This document shows, piece after piece, positions 51,190 through 60,722 of a stretch of DNA of 64,000 bases. Each line of letters starts with the position of its first letter. The first letter of the stretch is position 1. The notes under the pieces are model-generated. The model saw only the letters and a list, made by a program, of their open reading frames with translations. It ran no database searches and was not told where the DNA came from. Where the stretch lies: assembly GCF_005938385.1 (NCBI RefSeq), contig NZ_VCRA01000012.1:1-64000 (forward strand). The letters run 5' to 3'. The position numbers were made by a program, and so were the translations under genes. The DNA is from Paenibacillus mesophilus. GTDB taxonomy: Bacteria > Bacillota > Bacilli > Paenibacillales > NBRC-103111.

Positions 51190-52395
51190 TCAGCGGGCGA
51201 ATTTTGTTGCGATCTCGATCAATTCGTCGAAAGAAACCGCGTTGCGGTGGTGTTTGATAAGCGCTTTACCGATCGAAAGCGCCAGCCTTTGCGCGCGTTC
51301 CTTCGAAGCGGCGTCCGGAATCGTATCGATGTCGGAGACGTGCGCCAAGCCTATGACGCGGCGGACGATTTTGCATCCGGCATAACCGATCGTATCGCGC
51401 ATCAGCTGCTCCACATAAATCGATTGAAATCCTTCGGTGCGGGAGATGCGGTCTATGCCGCTGTCGTTCCACAACGAACGGAATTCCGCTTCGAACGTCG
51501 TCCAGACGTCTTTGGCCGTTTGCAGCAAATATTCCCGATACTTGGACCTGCTCTCCGCATCCGGGCTCCAGCCTTCCTGTCCGGCGAAATTAAGCAGCAG
51601 ATTTGCGATGACGGCGCCGATGTCGAAGCCCATAGGGCCGTAATAAGCGAACTCCGGATCGATGACCTTGGTCGACGTCTCGGTGACGAAAATACTGCCC
51701 GTATGCAAATCGCCGTGCAGCAAAGCCTGAGCATGCGTCAGGAAGCCGTGCCGGAGTCTCGCAACCTCCAGATGAAGCTCGCTGTCGCTCCAGATCGCCT
51801 CGACTTCGTCGCGGATCGCGGCATCGAAGCTATTCGTATCCGCATCGGTATAAGGGTGATTGAAGATCAAATCCTCGGTTATTTTGCACAAGTCCGGGTT
51901 GATAAATTGTGCAAGCCGTAGCTTTTTGTCCTGCTGATTCATCCCCAGGTCGGAAGTGAAGAACAGCGTATGCGCCAGGAAGCGGCCGATATGGCCGGCG
52001 AATTCAGGATAGACGCGGCGTTCGATCAATCCTTTGCGCATGATGATATGGTCGCTCAAATCTTCCATGACGGTCAGTGCCAAATCGGCATCATATTTGT
52101 AAACGCGCGGGACAAGATCCGGGCAAAGGGCTCCTTCGATTTGCAGCGCTTCGCTCTCGATGCGCGCGCGGTCGAGCGAGAGCGGCCATGATTCTCCGAC
52201 GACCTTCGCATAAGGGAGCGCCTGCTTCAAAATGATACTCGTTCCGGTTTCGGAATCGCTGATATGAAATACGAGATTCAGGTTGCCGTCGCCAATTTCA
52301 CGGGACGACAAGGCGGCGCCGGACTTGAACAAGCCCGGAATCGTCCTGGCGTACTCGATGGCCTCCTGTTCGGTAAGCGGGTGATACTGCGTCAT
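51190..52395 (-). CDS. mtnK: 5-methylthioribose kinase
   Basis: This 401-residue kinase phosphorylates MTR. It has an aminoglycoside-phosphotransferase-like fold, with SREIGDGNLNLVFHI (nucleotide loop), LLHGDLHTGSIFV (Brenner HxD motif) and IDPEFAYYGPMGFDIGAVI (metal-binding DxE). ATG 52395 follows GGAGGTG; the frame to 52419 lacks a ribosome site. Its B. subtilis counterpart has a SAM riboswitch leader, but I see no S-box-like structure in the 229-bp upstream gap here. Confidence 0.95.
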   Translation of the reverse strand: MTQYHPLTEQEAIEYARTIPGLFKSGAALSSREIGDGNLNLVFHISDSETGTSIILKQALPYAKVVGESWPLSLDRARIESEALQIEGALCPDLVPRVYKYDADLALTVMEDLSDHIIMRKGLIERRVYPEFAGHIGRFLAHTLFFTSDLGMNQQDKKLRLAQFINPDLCKITEDLIFNHPYTDADTNSFDAAIRDEVEAIWSDSELHLEVARLRHGFLTHAQALLHGDLHTGSIFVTETSTKVIDPEFAYYGPMGFDIGAVIANLLLNFAGQEGWSPDAESRSKYREYLLQTAKDVWTTFEAEFRSLWNDSGIDRISRTEGFQSIYVEQLMRDTIGYAGCKIVRRVIGLAHVSDIDTIPDAASKERAQRLALSIGKALIKHHRNAVSFDELIEIATKFAR

Positions 52396-52624
52396 AACGC
52401 ACCTCCGTCGATTGGTCAAACTCTTTCCTTAGTATAAGCGATAATGGAAGTCGGGGGAATACCAAGTTAACCAAGCAGAATAGTTAAAATTGAAGCTGGC
52501 TTCGGATAACCTCATCGTAAGCCGCTGTATAGCCGCATTCGCTTGTACTTCGTTTCAAAGCCGCCATATATGGGTACTATATCTGTACGAAGAAAATGAT
52601 GCTATTCACAAGGAGGAAAGGCCG

Positions 52625-53077
52625 ATGGCTACCGCTACCGAAACCAAATCCGTGGTCGAAACGATCAATAAACAGATTGCCAACTGGGGTGTGCTGTACG
52701 TCAAAATCCACAACTACCATTGGTTCGTGAAAGGAAAGCAGTTTTTTACGCTGCACGAAAAATTCGAGGAGCTGTACACGGAGGCGAGCAAGTGGTTGGA
52801 CGAGCTGGCCGAGCGGGTGCTTGCGATTAAAGGCAGGCCGATCGCCACGATGAAGGATATGCTGGCCGAAGCGTCCGTCAAGGAAGCGGCGGGCGACGAG
52901 AGCGCCGATCAGATGGTCAAGACGATCGTCAAAGATTTTCAGACGATGATCGGGGAAATGCGCAAGGCGATCGAACAGGCGGAGCAAGCGGGCGACCATA
53001 CGTCGGCCGACATGCTCACCGGCATCCAGAATTCGCTTGAGAAGCACGTTTGGATGCTCGAGGCGTCGCTCGGTTAA
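52625..53077 (+). CDS. dps: Dps-family DNA-binding ferritin-like protein
   Basis: The product has 150 residues. NWGVLYVKIHNYHWFVKG and FFTLHEKFEELYTEASKWLDELAERVL contain the His, Asp and Glu ligands of the intersubunit ferroxidase centre. It stores iron and protects DNA as a dodecamer. AAGGAGGAAAGG precedes ATG 52625. No Per box is visible upstream, unlike the peroxiredoxin operon. Confidence 0.94.
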   Translation: MATATETKSVVETINKQIANWGVLYVKIHNYHWFVKGKQFFTLHEKFEELYTEASKWLDELAERVLAIKGRPIATMKDMLAEASVKEAAGDESADQMVKTIVKDFQTMIGEMRKAIEQAEQAGDHTSADMLTGIQNSLEKHVWMLEASLG

Positions 53078-53224
53078 AAGTTTCGTTCGGCATTCAGGTT
53101 TGCTCCTGACTGAATTACATCGCTTTTGGACAAAAAAGGAAGAGGGGGCGATTCCCCTCTTTCTTGCGTTTTCTCGGCTATTGCCGGCCGATCGGTTTTC
53201 CTGCGGCAAATATTGGACGGCCGT

Positions 53225-53254
53225 TTGCTTTGTTTTCCCTACAAATCGTATAAT
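53225..53254 (+). promoter_or_regulatory. Putative promoter of the DUF1802 gene
   Basis: TTGCTT (53225-53230) and TATAAT (53249-53254) are separated by 18 bp and lie just ahead of the DUF1802 gene start. Confidence 0.5.
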
Positions 53255-53278
53255 GGTATGATGGGGGTGGTTCGATCT

Positions 53279-53851
53279 ATGAGCAGGGAAACGATTGCGT
53301 TGAAAGAATGGGCGGTCGCGATCCGGGCGCTGGCGGAAGGGCGTCAAATCGTCTTGATGCGCAAAGGCGGCATCGTCGAGGAGACGAAGGAATTCCGGCT
53401 GGAAAGCCCATCGTTCTGGCTGTACCCGACTTACGAGCACCAGAAGCGGGAGCTTCTGAAGGAGGAGGCGCAGCCGAGCCTGGCGGAGACGCTGGAGGGC
53501 TGGAGTCCGCTTGCCGACCGGGCGGAAGTGGCGTGCTTCGCCGAAGTGGCGGCGGATATCGAGGTGACGAGCCAGGAGCAGCTGGACCGGATTCGCGACT
53601 ATCACATATGGACCGACCGGTTCGCGGAGGAACGGCTGAAATGGAAGCGGCAGAAGCCTCTCCACGTACTGCTGCTGCGGGTGTACAAGCTCGATGCGCC
53701 GGTGCGCGTGCCGATAATGGAGTCGTATTCCGGCTGCAAATCGTGGTTGAGCCTTGAAGGGGAGTTCACCCCGGGCAGCATGAAGCCGGTGCTAGACGAT
53801 GACCGGTTCGAGCTGCAAGTGAAGCGGATCGAGCAGTTGCTGGCCGATTGA
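53279..53851 (+). CDS. DUF1802 family protein
   Basis: The product has 190 residues. IALKEWAVAIRALAEGRQIVLMRKGG at the N-terminus and FRLESPSFWLYPTYEHQ match DUF1802, a cytoplasmic family of unknown function. I chose ATG 53279, after the promoter and GGGGGTGG; ATG 53258 is an alternative very close to the likely start point. Confidence 0.85.
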   Translation: MSRETIALKEWAVAIRALAEGRQIVLMRKGGIVEETKEFRLESPSFWLYPTYEHQKRELLKEEAQPSLAETLEGWSPLADRAEVACFAEVAADIEVTSQEQLDRIRDYHIWTDRFAEERLKWKRQKPLHVLLLRVYKLDAPVRVPIMESYSGCKSWLSLEGEFTPGSMKPVLDDDRFELQVKRIEQLLAD

Positions 53852-53918
53852 GAGGTTATGCACAGAAGCTTTTCTTACTTATTAAATATAAATGTTTAAC
53901 AAATATGTCGAATTGCCC

Positions 53919-53979
53919 TTTATTGATTTTAGGGGAACGTTTATAATAATATTAATTGTTGAGAATCAATGAGAATCAA
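53919..53979 (+). promoter_or_regulatory. Promoter region of the suf operon with a direct repeat
   Basis: TTTATT (53919-53924) and TATAAT (53943-53948) may be the promoter. Downstream, TGAGAATCA occurs twice 10 bp apart (53961-53969 and 53971-53979). The GAGAAT core resembles Fur-type half-sites, but the arrangement is a direct repeat and not a standard Fur box, so iron regulation is only suggested. The rest of the 265-bp gap is AT-rich and shows nothing more. Confidence 0.4.
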
Positions 53980-54116
53980 ATTGCACGAATTTCAATGTTT
54001 TATTGAAAATCATGTTAAAATGATTCTAATTACATGCAAGGACGAACCCGTACGCGGGCGGCTAGCCTCAGTGCATTTGCGGCCGGGACAAGAATATCAG
54101 TCGGAGGGAAGCATAA

Positions 54117-54902
54117 ATGTCAACTGCACCAAAATTTATTATCGACGGTCTGAAAGCGTCGATCGAGGACAAAGAAATTTTGAAAGGCATTCATCTGGAA
54201 ATGAACGGCGGCGAAGTGCACGCCATCATGGGACCTAACGGTACCGGTAAAAGTACGCTCGCATCGGCCCTCATGGGTCATCCGAAATATGAAGTAACCG
54301 ACGGAGCCGTTACGCTCGACGGAGAAGACGTGCTGGAGATGGGCGTGGACGAGCGCGCTCGCGCGGGTCTGTTCCTCGCGATGCAGTATCCGAGCGAAAT
54401 TCCGGGCGTGACGAACGCCGACTTCCTGCGCAGCGCGATCAACGCCCGCCGCGGCGAAGGCAACGAAATCTCGCTCATCAAGTTTATCCGCCAAATGGAA
54501 GGCAAAATGAAAGAACTCGACATGAATCCGGAGTTCGCCCACCGTTACTTGAACGAAGGCTTCTCCGGCGGGGAGAAGAAGCGGAACGAGATTTTGCAGA
54601 TGATGCTGCTCGATCCGAAAATCGTCATTCTTGACGAAATCGACTCCGGTCTCGACATCGACGCCCTCAAAATCGTCGCCGCAGGCGTCAACGCGATGCG
54701 CAGCGAGAACAGAGGCTTCCTGATCATCACCCACTACCAGCGTTTGCTCGACTACATCAAGCCGGACTTCGTGCACGTCATGATGCAGGGCCGCATCGTG
54801 AAATCAGGCGGACCGGAGCTTGCGGAGAAACTCGAAGCGGAAGGCTACGATTGGATCAAGGAAGAGCTTGGCATCGTAGACGAAACGGTCGGACAAAACT
54901 GA
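54117..54902 (+). CDS. sufC: Fe-S cluster assembly ATPase SufC
   Basis: The product has 261 residues and is the ABC-type ATPase of the SufBCD scaffold. Walker A is MGPNGTGKSTLASAL (~39-50), the ABC signature FSGGEKKRNEI, Walker B VILDEIDSGLDIDAL, and an ITHYQRLL switch His follows. TCGGAGGG precedes ATG 54117. Confidence 0.97.
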   Translation: MSTAPKFIIDGLKASIEDKEILKGIHLEMNGGEVHAIMGPNGTGKSTLASALMGHPKYEVTDGAVTLDGEDVLEMGVDERARAGLFLAMQYPSEIPGVTNADFLRSAINARRGEGNEISLIKFIRQMEGKMKELDMNPEFAHRYLNEGFSGGEKKRNEILQMMLLDPKIVILDEIDSGLDIDALKIVAAGVNAMRSENRGFLIITHYQRLLDYIKPDFVHVMMQGRIVKSGGPELAEKLEAEGYDWIKEELGIVDETVGQN

Positions 54903-54931
54903 TTGAAAAATATGACCTTGGAGGAATGAAA

Positions 54932-56230
54932 ATGAGCTCGCAAACCGTTCTTCCAATCGACCGCAATTCCGTAGCTGATTTGTCCAAAAGCCGGAACGAG
55001 CCTTCATGGTTGACCGAACTCCGCTTGAAAGCTTTGGAATTGGCCGGTTCGTTGGAACTGCCGAAATTGGAAAAAACGAGAATCGACCGTTGGAGCCTGG
55101 ATGCCTACGGTACTTATAAAACGCCGTCCCCGCTCCAAAAGCTGGAGGACTTGCCCGAAGCGGCGAAGCTGCTGCTCGGGGAATCGACCGAAAACTTGAT
55201 CGTACAGCGCGACTCCGGCTCCGTATGGAAGCATCTGTCCGACGAGCTGGCGCAGCAGGGCGTTATTTTCACCGACCTGGAGACGGCCGCGAAGGAACAC
55301 GGCGATCTGGTTCAGAAGCACTTCATGTCCGTCGTCAAGCCGGACGAGAACCGGCTGACCGCGCTTCATGCGGCGCTCTGGAACGGCGGGGTGTTCGTGT
55401 ATGTGCCGAAAAACGTCGAGGTGAAGCTGCCGCTCCAAGCGATCTTCTTCTCCGACGATGCCGACGCCACCTTCGCGCCGCACGTGCTGATCGTCGCCGA
55501 TTCGCACAGCTCCGTCACCTATGTCGACAACTATTTGTCGGAGGACGGCAAGCAGTTCGTCCATAACGGCGTTGTCGAAGTGATCGCCAAGCCGGGTGCG
55601 CGAGTCCAGTTCGCTACCGTACAGAATTTGGGCGAAGGCTCGACCGGGCTGACTTACCGCCGCGCTATCGTGGAGAACGACGCACGCATAGAATGGATCG
55701 TAGGGGAACTGAACAGCGGCAATGCGATGGCCGACACCGACTCGGTGCTGAAAGGAAACGGCTCAAGCTCCGACGCCAAGATCATTTCCGTCGGAAAAGG
55801 CGACCAGAAGCTGAACTTGACGACCCGCGCGACCCACTTCGGCAGAAACACGCCGAGCGACATGATTACCCGGGCCGTTATGCAGGACGAGGCGACCGCG
55901 ATCATCAACGGGATTACGAAGATCGAGAAGCGGGCGACGGGCGCGAACGGTCAGCAAACCGAGCGTGTGCTCATGCTTAGCCCGAAAGCTCGCGGCGACG
56001 CCAACCCGATCCTGCTCATCGACGAAGACGACGTCAAAGCCGGCCACGCGGCGAGCGTCGGCCAAGTGAATCCCGAGCATATGTACTACTTGATGTCGCG
56101 CGGCATTTCGCGGACGGAAGCGCACAAGCTGGTCGTATACGGCTTCCTTGCCCCGGTCATCAACGAAGTTCCGCTCGAGAACGTGCAGAAGCAGCTTCAG
56201 TCGCTCGTCGAAAGGAAGCTCGGACAATGA
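54932..56230 (+). CDS. sufD: Fe-S cluster assembly protein SufD
   Basis: This 432-residue scaffold partner of SufB has a helical N-terminal ~100 residues, then the right-handed parallel beta-helix core (VFVYVPKNVEVKLPLQAIFF, VTYVDNYLSEDG) and the conserved end LMSRGISRTEAHKLVVYGFL. The ATG at 54932 is seven bases from TTGGAGG; the frame from 54851 is an overlap with sufC. Its last bases overlap sufS. Confidence 0.95.
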   Translation: MSSQTVLPIDRNSVADLSKSRNEPSWLTELRLKALELAGSLELPKLEKTRIDRWSLDAYGTYKTPSPLQKLEDLPEAAKLLLGESTENLIVQRDSGSVWKHLSDELAQQGVIFTDLETAAKEHGDLVQKHFMSVVKPDENRLTALHAALWNGGVFVYVPKNVEVKLPLQAIFFSDDADATFAPHVLIVADSHSSVTYVDNYLSEDGKQFVHNGVVEVIAKPGARVQFATVQNLGEGSTGLTYRRAIVENDARIEWIVGELNSGNAMADTDSVLKGNGSSSDAKIISVGKGDQKLNLTTRATHFGRNTPSDMITRAVMQDEATAIINGITKIEKRATGANGQQTERVLMLSPKARGDANPILLIDEDDVKAGHAASVGQVNPEHMYYLMSRGISRTEAHKLVVYGFLAPVINEVPLENVQKQLQSLVERKLGQ

Positions 56231-57456
56231 GCCGCCTCGGAGCCGAAATTCGCGACCAGTTTCCGATTCTTCAACAGGAAGTAAACGGTCATCCGCTCGT
56301 CTACCTGGATAGCGGCGCGAGCTCGCAGAAGCCGAAAGCGGTCATCGAGGCGATCAAGCGGTATTACGAGTACGATCATGCCAACGTGCACCGCGGCGTC
56401 CATACGCTCGGCTCCCGCGCTACCGACGCTTACGAAGGCGCACGCGACAAAGTCGCGGCCTTCCTAAACGCGAAGCACCGCGAGGAAATTATTTTCACGC
56501 GGGGAACGACGACGGCGATCAACCTCGTCGCTTCAAGCTACGCCCGGTCGGTATGCCGGGAAGGCGACGAAATCGTCTTGACCCCGATGGAACACCACAG
56601 CAATCTCATTCCGTGGCAGCAGGTCGCGAAGGCGACCGGCGCCGCGCTGAAATATATCCCGCTTCAGCCGGACGGTACGATCACGCTGCAGGACGTGGAG
56701 AACACGATTACCGACCGGACGAAAATAGTTGCCGTAACGTATGTATCCAACGTGCTCGGCGTGATGAATCCGATCAAGGAAATCGCGGCCATCGCGCATC
56801 GGCACGGCGCCCGCATTCTCGTGGACGGGGCGCAAAGCACCCCGCACCTGAAAGTGGACGTGCAGCAGCTCGACTGCGATTTCTACGCTTTTTCCGGTCA
56901 TAAGATGTGCGGTCCGACCGGAATCGGGGCACTCTATGGCAAGAAGGAGTTGCTCGAGAAGATGGACCCGATCGAGTTCGGCGGCGAGATGATCGACCGC
57001 GTCGACTTGTACGAATCCACCTTCAAGGACCCGCCGGAACGGTTCGAGGGAGGCACGCCGATTATCGCGGGTGCGGTAGGACTCGGAGCGGCGATCGACT
57101 TCCTGACGGAAATCGGCATGGACCGTATTCACGCCCACGACGAGTACTTGGCCAAACTCGCCTACGAGCGGCTTTCGCAAATCGAAGGGCTGACGATCTA
57201 CGGACCCCGCGACAACCGGACCGGAATCGTAACGTTCAACTTGAAAGACATTCACGCGCACGACGTAGCCACCGTGATCGACCAGGAGGGCGTCGCCATC
57301 AGGGCCGGCCATCACTGCTGCCAGCCGCTCATGAGGTGGCTGAACGTGAATGCGACCGCCCGGGCGAGCTTCTATCTGTACAACACGGAAGACGATGTGG
57401 AACGGCTAGCGGCCGCATTGAAAAATACCGAGGACTTTTTCAACAGCATCGGATAA
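56227..57456 (+). CDS. sufS: Cysteine desulfurase SufS
   Basis: This 409-residue group II desulfurase supplies sulfur for Fe-S clusters. FTRGTTTAINLVA, the PLP lysine in FYAFSGHKMCGPTGIG and the catalytic Cys in RAGHHCCQPLM are present. It overlaps sufD by ATGA. The gene expected next in most Firmicutes, sufU, is missing: only 53 bp separate sufS from sufB. Confidence 0.96.
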   Translation: MSRLGAEIRDQFPILQQEVNGHPLVYLDSGASSQKPKAVIEAIKRYYEYDHANVHRGVHTLGSRATDAYEGARDKVAAFLNAKHREEIIFTRGTTTAINLVASSYARSVCREGDEIVLTPMEHHSNLIPWQQVAKATGAALKYIPLQPDGTITLQDVENTITDRTKIVAVTYVSNVLGVMNPIKEIAAIAHRHGARILVDGAQSTPHLKVDVQQLDCDFYAFSGHKMCGPTGIGALYGKKELLEKMDPIEFGGEMIDRVDLYESTFKDPPERFEGGTPIIAGAVGLGAAIDFLTEIGMDRIHAHDEYLAKLAYERLSQIEGLTIYGPRDNRTGIVTFNLKDIHAHDVATVIDQEGVAIRAGHHCCQPLMRWLNVNATARASFYLYNTEDDVERLAAALKNTEDFFNSIG

Positions 57457-57509
57457 CCCTCGGCATTGTCTCCAAGCACTTATTCCAATGAAACGAGGAG
57501 GGAATCACC

Positions 57510-58907
57510 ATGGCAAAGCAAATGCCGGAAATGGAAGAATATAAATACGGTTTTCGCGACGAGCATCAAAATATATTCCGTTCGGAAAAAGGCCTGACGC
57601 CTGAAATCGTAACCGAAATTTCGCGCATGAAGAACGAGCCGCAATGGATGCTCGACTTCCGCCTGAAATCGCTCGAGCAGTTCAACAAAATGCCGCTCCC
57701 GCGCTGGGGCGGCGATCTCGACGATCTTGATTTCAACGATATCACTTACTACGTCAAGCCTTCCGAGAAGCAAGGCAAAACGTGGGAGGAAGTGCCGCAG
57801 GAAATCAAGAACACGTTCGACAAGCTCGGTATCCCGGAAGCGGAGCAGAAGTTTTTGGCCGGCGTATCGGCTCAGTACGAGTCCGAAGTCGTCTACCACA
57901 GCATGCAGGAAGATCTGGAGAAGCAAGGCGTCATCTTTACCGATACCGATACGGCGCTGCGCGAGCATCCGGAAATTTTCAAGGAATATTTCGGGACGAT
58001 CGTTCCGATTACGGATAACAAATTCGCCGCCCTCAACAGCGCCGTCTGGTCGGGCGGAAGCTTCATCTATGTGCCGAAAGGCGTGAAGTGCGAAATCCCG
58101 CTGCAGGCTTACTTCCGGATCAATTCCGAGAACATGGGCCAATTCGAGCGGACGCTCATCATCGCCGACGAGGACAGCTTCGTCCACTACGTGGAAGGCT
58201 GTACAGCTCCGATCTACAGCACGAACTCGCTGCACAGCGCAGTCGTGGAAATCATCTGCAAGAAAAACGCGCGCGTCCGCTACACGACGATCCAGAACTG
58301 GGCGCCGAACATTTACAACCTCGTGACGAAGCGGGCGGTTGCCGAAGAAAACGCGACGATGGAATGGGTCGACGGCAATATCGGCTCCAAGCTGACGATG
58401 AAATATCCGGCCGTCATCCTGAAAGGCCGCGGCGCGAAAGGCATGGTGCTCTCCATCGCAGTCGCCGGCAAAGGCCAGCATCAGGACGCGGGCGCCAAAA
58501 TGATTCACCTCGCTCCCGATACGACGTCCACGATCGTGTCCAAATCGATCAGCAAGCACGGCGGCAAAGTGACGTACCGCGGTCTCGCTTCGTTCGGACG
58601 CAACTCGGAGGGCTCCAAGGCGAACATCAAGTGCGATACGCTCATTCTCGACAACGAGTCGACGTCGGACACGATTCCGTACAACGAAATCATGAACGAC
58701 AACATTACGCTCGAGCATGAAGCGACCGTCTCCAAGGTGTCCGAGGATCAGCTGTTCTACTTGATGAGCCGCGGACTCAGCGAAGCGGAAGCGACGCAGA
58801 TGATCGTCATGGGCTTCATCGAGCCGTTCACAAAGGAGCTGCCGATGGAGTATGCGGTCGAGATGAACCGTTTGATCAAATTCGAGATGGAAGGCAGCAT
58901 CGGCTAA
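57510..58907 (+). CDS. sufB: Fe-S cluster assembly protein SufB
   Basis: This 465-residue main scaffold forms SufBC2D. FIYVPKGVKCEIPLQAYFRI, VHYVEGCTAPIYSTNSLH (conserved Cys), NWAPNIYNLVTKRA and LMSRGLSEAEATQMIVMGFIEP are family blocks. ATG 57510 follows GAGGAGGG. It is last in the operon, with a terminator at 58925. Confidence 0.97.
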   Translation: MAKQMPEMEEYKYGFRDEHQNIFRSEKGLTPEIVTEISRMKNEPQWMLDFRLKSLEQFNKMPLPRWGGDLDDLDFNDITYYVKPSEKQGKTWEEVPQEIKNTFDKLGIPEAEQKFLAGVSAQYESEVVYHSMQEDLEKQGVIFTDTDTALREHPEIFKEYFGTIVPITDNKFAALNSAVWSGGSFIYVPKGVKCEIPLQAYFRINSENMGQFERTLIIADEDSFVHYVEGCTAPIYSTNSLHSAVVEIICKKNARVRYTTIQNWAPNIYNLVTKRAVAEENATMEWVDGNIGSKLTMKYPAVILKGRGAKGMVLSIAVAGKGQHQDAGAKMIHLAPDTTSTIVSKSISKHGGKVTYRGLASFGRNSEGSKANIKCDTLILDNESTSDTIPYNEIMNDNITLEHEATVSKVSEDQLFYLMSRGLSEAEATQMIVMGFIEPFTKELPMEYAVEMNRLIKFEMEGSIG

Positions 58908-58924
58908 CCTTCCGGCATTTCAAT

Positions 58925-58981
58925 ACGTGTCCGAGTGACTTCACGCTTGCGTGTTCAAGTCGCCCGGACACGTTTGTTTTT
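58925..58981 (+). terminator. Terminator of the suf operon
   Basis: ACGTGTCCG (58925-58933) pairs with CGGACACGT (58965-58973), with an inner stem around TGACTT/AAGTCG, followed by TTTGTTTTT. Confidence 0.85.
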
Positions 58982-59033
58982 GGCAATAGAAAAACCGCCG
59001 AAGCGCTGTTCGGCGGCCGTCAAAGCCAAAAGG

Positions 59034-59351
59034 TTAAAACCCGTACCAATACAATGCCCCGGCGATGATGAGGACGAGGAGGATAATGGCGTACAGCGCG
59101 GTTCCGATAATCCCGCATACCAAGCCGGCGACGGCCATGCCGCGTCCTTGCTCACCGGTCCGTTTGATTTCCTTGAAGGAAAGCGAGGCCATTACGATGG
59201 CGATAATGCCGAAAATAAGACCTATATAAGGAATAATCAGCGAAAGAATGCCCAGCACCATAGCCGCGATCGATTTGCCGTTCGTTTTCGTCTGCTCGAA
59301 CCGGGGCGGGTAGTTGGGAGCGTTAGAGCGGTTTAAAGGGGGTTGGTTCAC
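59034..59351 (-). CDS. DUF4190 family membrane protein
   Basis: This 105-residue protein has a Pro/Asn-rich N-terminal ~25 residues, then two hydrophobic segments (AAMVLGILSLIIPYIGLIFG and a longer C-terminal one) joined by LSFKEIKRTGEQGRGMAVAG, the DUF4190 signature. The start is GTG 59351 with TTAGGAGG upstream. Function unknown. Confidence 0.85.
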   Translation of the reverse strand: MNQPPLNRSNAPNYPPRFEQTKTNGKSIAAMVLGILSLIIPYIGLIFGIIAIVMASLSFKEIKRTGEQGRGMAVAGLVCGIIGTALYAIILLVLIIAGALYWYGF

Positions 59352-59547
59352 GTTGCGGATAGCCTCCTAAGCATGGATTCGTGACCCCATTATACAAGGT
59401 CCGCACAGGGAATTCTATACATTTTTGTCGGACATGCCACTTATTGCATGCACGCGTCAAGGCTCGGGCTCGCATAAATCGTTCCGTACTTCCCCAACCT
59501 ATCCTCAGGTGCCAATATATGATTGCGCGAGGAGAGATAGCGAGGAT

Positions 59548-60654
59548 ATGAAGAACAGACGGAAGTATTGGGCAATTTCGCTTCTTGCGGTAGTGATGGC
59601 CGCAACGACCGCTTGCAGCGGCTTTGGGGGAATGACCGGAAAAACCCGGCAGTCCGCTCCCGTGCCTCAGACGCCGCCTTCGGCTCCAGGAACGCCCGGA
59701 GCTTTGTCCGGCCCGAACGTCAACATGCTGAATACGGATGAAGGCCGCATCCCGATCGTGCAGCTGGACGGGAAATCGTATATTTCAGCGCAGAAGCTTG
59801 CCGAGCTGCTCGAATATCAGACGGATTGGAATGCCGCCGCCGGCAAGCTACGCATGGGTGACAATTCAGCGGAATTCGAGCTGACGGGAGGCAGCAATCA
59901 AGCCGTCAAGGAAGGGAACAACGTAGCTTTGCCCGATGTGCCGAAGGTGGCCGAAGGAGCGCTGCATATTCCGGTTGACGCGCTTCCTGATCTGTTCCGC
60001 GAAGACATTTCTTACGAGCTGCGAAATGGCGAAGTGGCTCTGCATCCCAGCCCGGGTACAATCAATCGCGCGGCCATCAACGAGCCTTCCGAAACGGAAG
60101 GACAAGCCGACGAATTGAGCTTCGGAGACGATCCGGCCGACCCGTTCAAGACGCCTTCGACACCTGCAGGAAGCGCGCCGCCGTTTGCCGACGAAGCCGA
60201 GGCAGTGTCCGCAATTCCGGCAGACTATGGCGATGCGATCCCGGTACTGAAAAACATCGACATGAACAAGCTTATTTCAACGGCCGAGCGATACATGGGG
60301 GTGAAATATTTATTTGGCGCCGACCCTTACGCGAAATCCGGCAAGTTCGACTGCTCGACATTTTCGCAATACGTGTACGGCAAACAAGGTATTTCGCTGC
60401 CGCGGACGGCGCGCGCGCAAGCGCGTCAAGGCGTATGGGTCAGCCGGAAAATGCTGCGCAAAGGAGATTTGATGTTCTTCTATGTGCCGGGGCGGTTCAA
60501 GTCCAATAAAACAGTCGGCCATGTCGGCATCTATATGGGCAACAACAAAATGATCCACTCGTCGCCGGCGCCGGACAACGGCGTGCAAATATCGAACATC
60601 AACAAAGCTTATTGGAAGAAGACGTTTCTGACGGCCAAGCGCGTCGGAACGTGA
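59548..60654 (+). CDS. NlpC/P60 lipoprotein with copper-amine-oxidase-like domain
   Basis: This 368-residue probable lipoprotein (SLLAVVMAATTACSG, lipid-modified Cys ~23) has a Pro-rich linker, a beta domain resembling the copper-amine-oxidase N-domain (IPIVQLDGKSYISAQKLAEL, ~70-165) that Paenibacilli often use as a wall-binding module, an acidic linker, and a C-terminal NlpC/P60 peptidase with Cys in GKFDCSTFSQYVY and His in VGHVGIYMG. It likely cleaves cell-wall peptides. ATG 59548 is chosen for the signal sequence. Confidence 0.87.
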   Translation: MKNRRKYWAISLLAVVMAATTACSGFGGMTGKTRQSAPVPQTPPSAPGTPGALSGPNVNMLNTDEGRIPIVQLDGKSYISAQKLAELLEYQTDWNAAAGKLRMGDNSAEFELTGGSNQAVKEGNNVALPDVPKVAEGALHIPVDALPDLFREDISYELRNGEVALHPSPGTINRAAINEPSETEGQADELSFGDDPADPFKTPSTPAGSAPPFADEAEAVSAIPADYGDAIPVLKNIDMNKLISTAERYMGVKYLFGADPYAKSGKFDCSTFSQYVYGKQGISLPRTARAQARQGVWVSRKMLRKGDLMFFYVPGRFKSNKTVGHVGIYMGNNKMIHSSPAPDNGVQISNINKAYWKKTFLTAKRVGT

Positions 60655-60663
60655 AAAACGAAG

Positions 60664-60705
60664 AAGGGCTATCTCCCGATCGTTCGAACGGGGGATAGCC
60701 CTTTG
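60664..60705. terminator. Bidirectional terminator between the NlpC gene and moaD-moaE
   Basis: AAGGGCTATC (60664-60673) and GATAGCCCTT (60694-60703) form a perfect stem with additional inner CCC/GGG pairs. Confidence 0.8.
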
Positions 60706-60722
60706 GCCATATCATTGGGATA

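Noticed and set aside
52396..52624. SAM riboswitch for mtnKA
   Set aside because: Expected from B. subtilis, but the region lacks the length of conserved paired elements and shows no terminator/anti-terminator arrangement.
57480..58718. 412-codon frame antisense to sufB
   Set aside because: sufB is certain; the antisense frame shows only mirrored codon bias.
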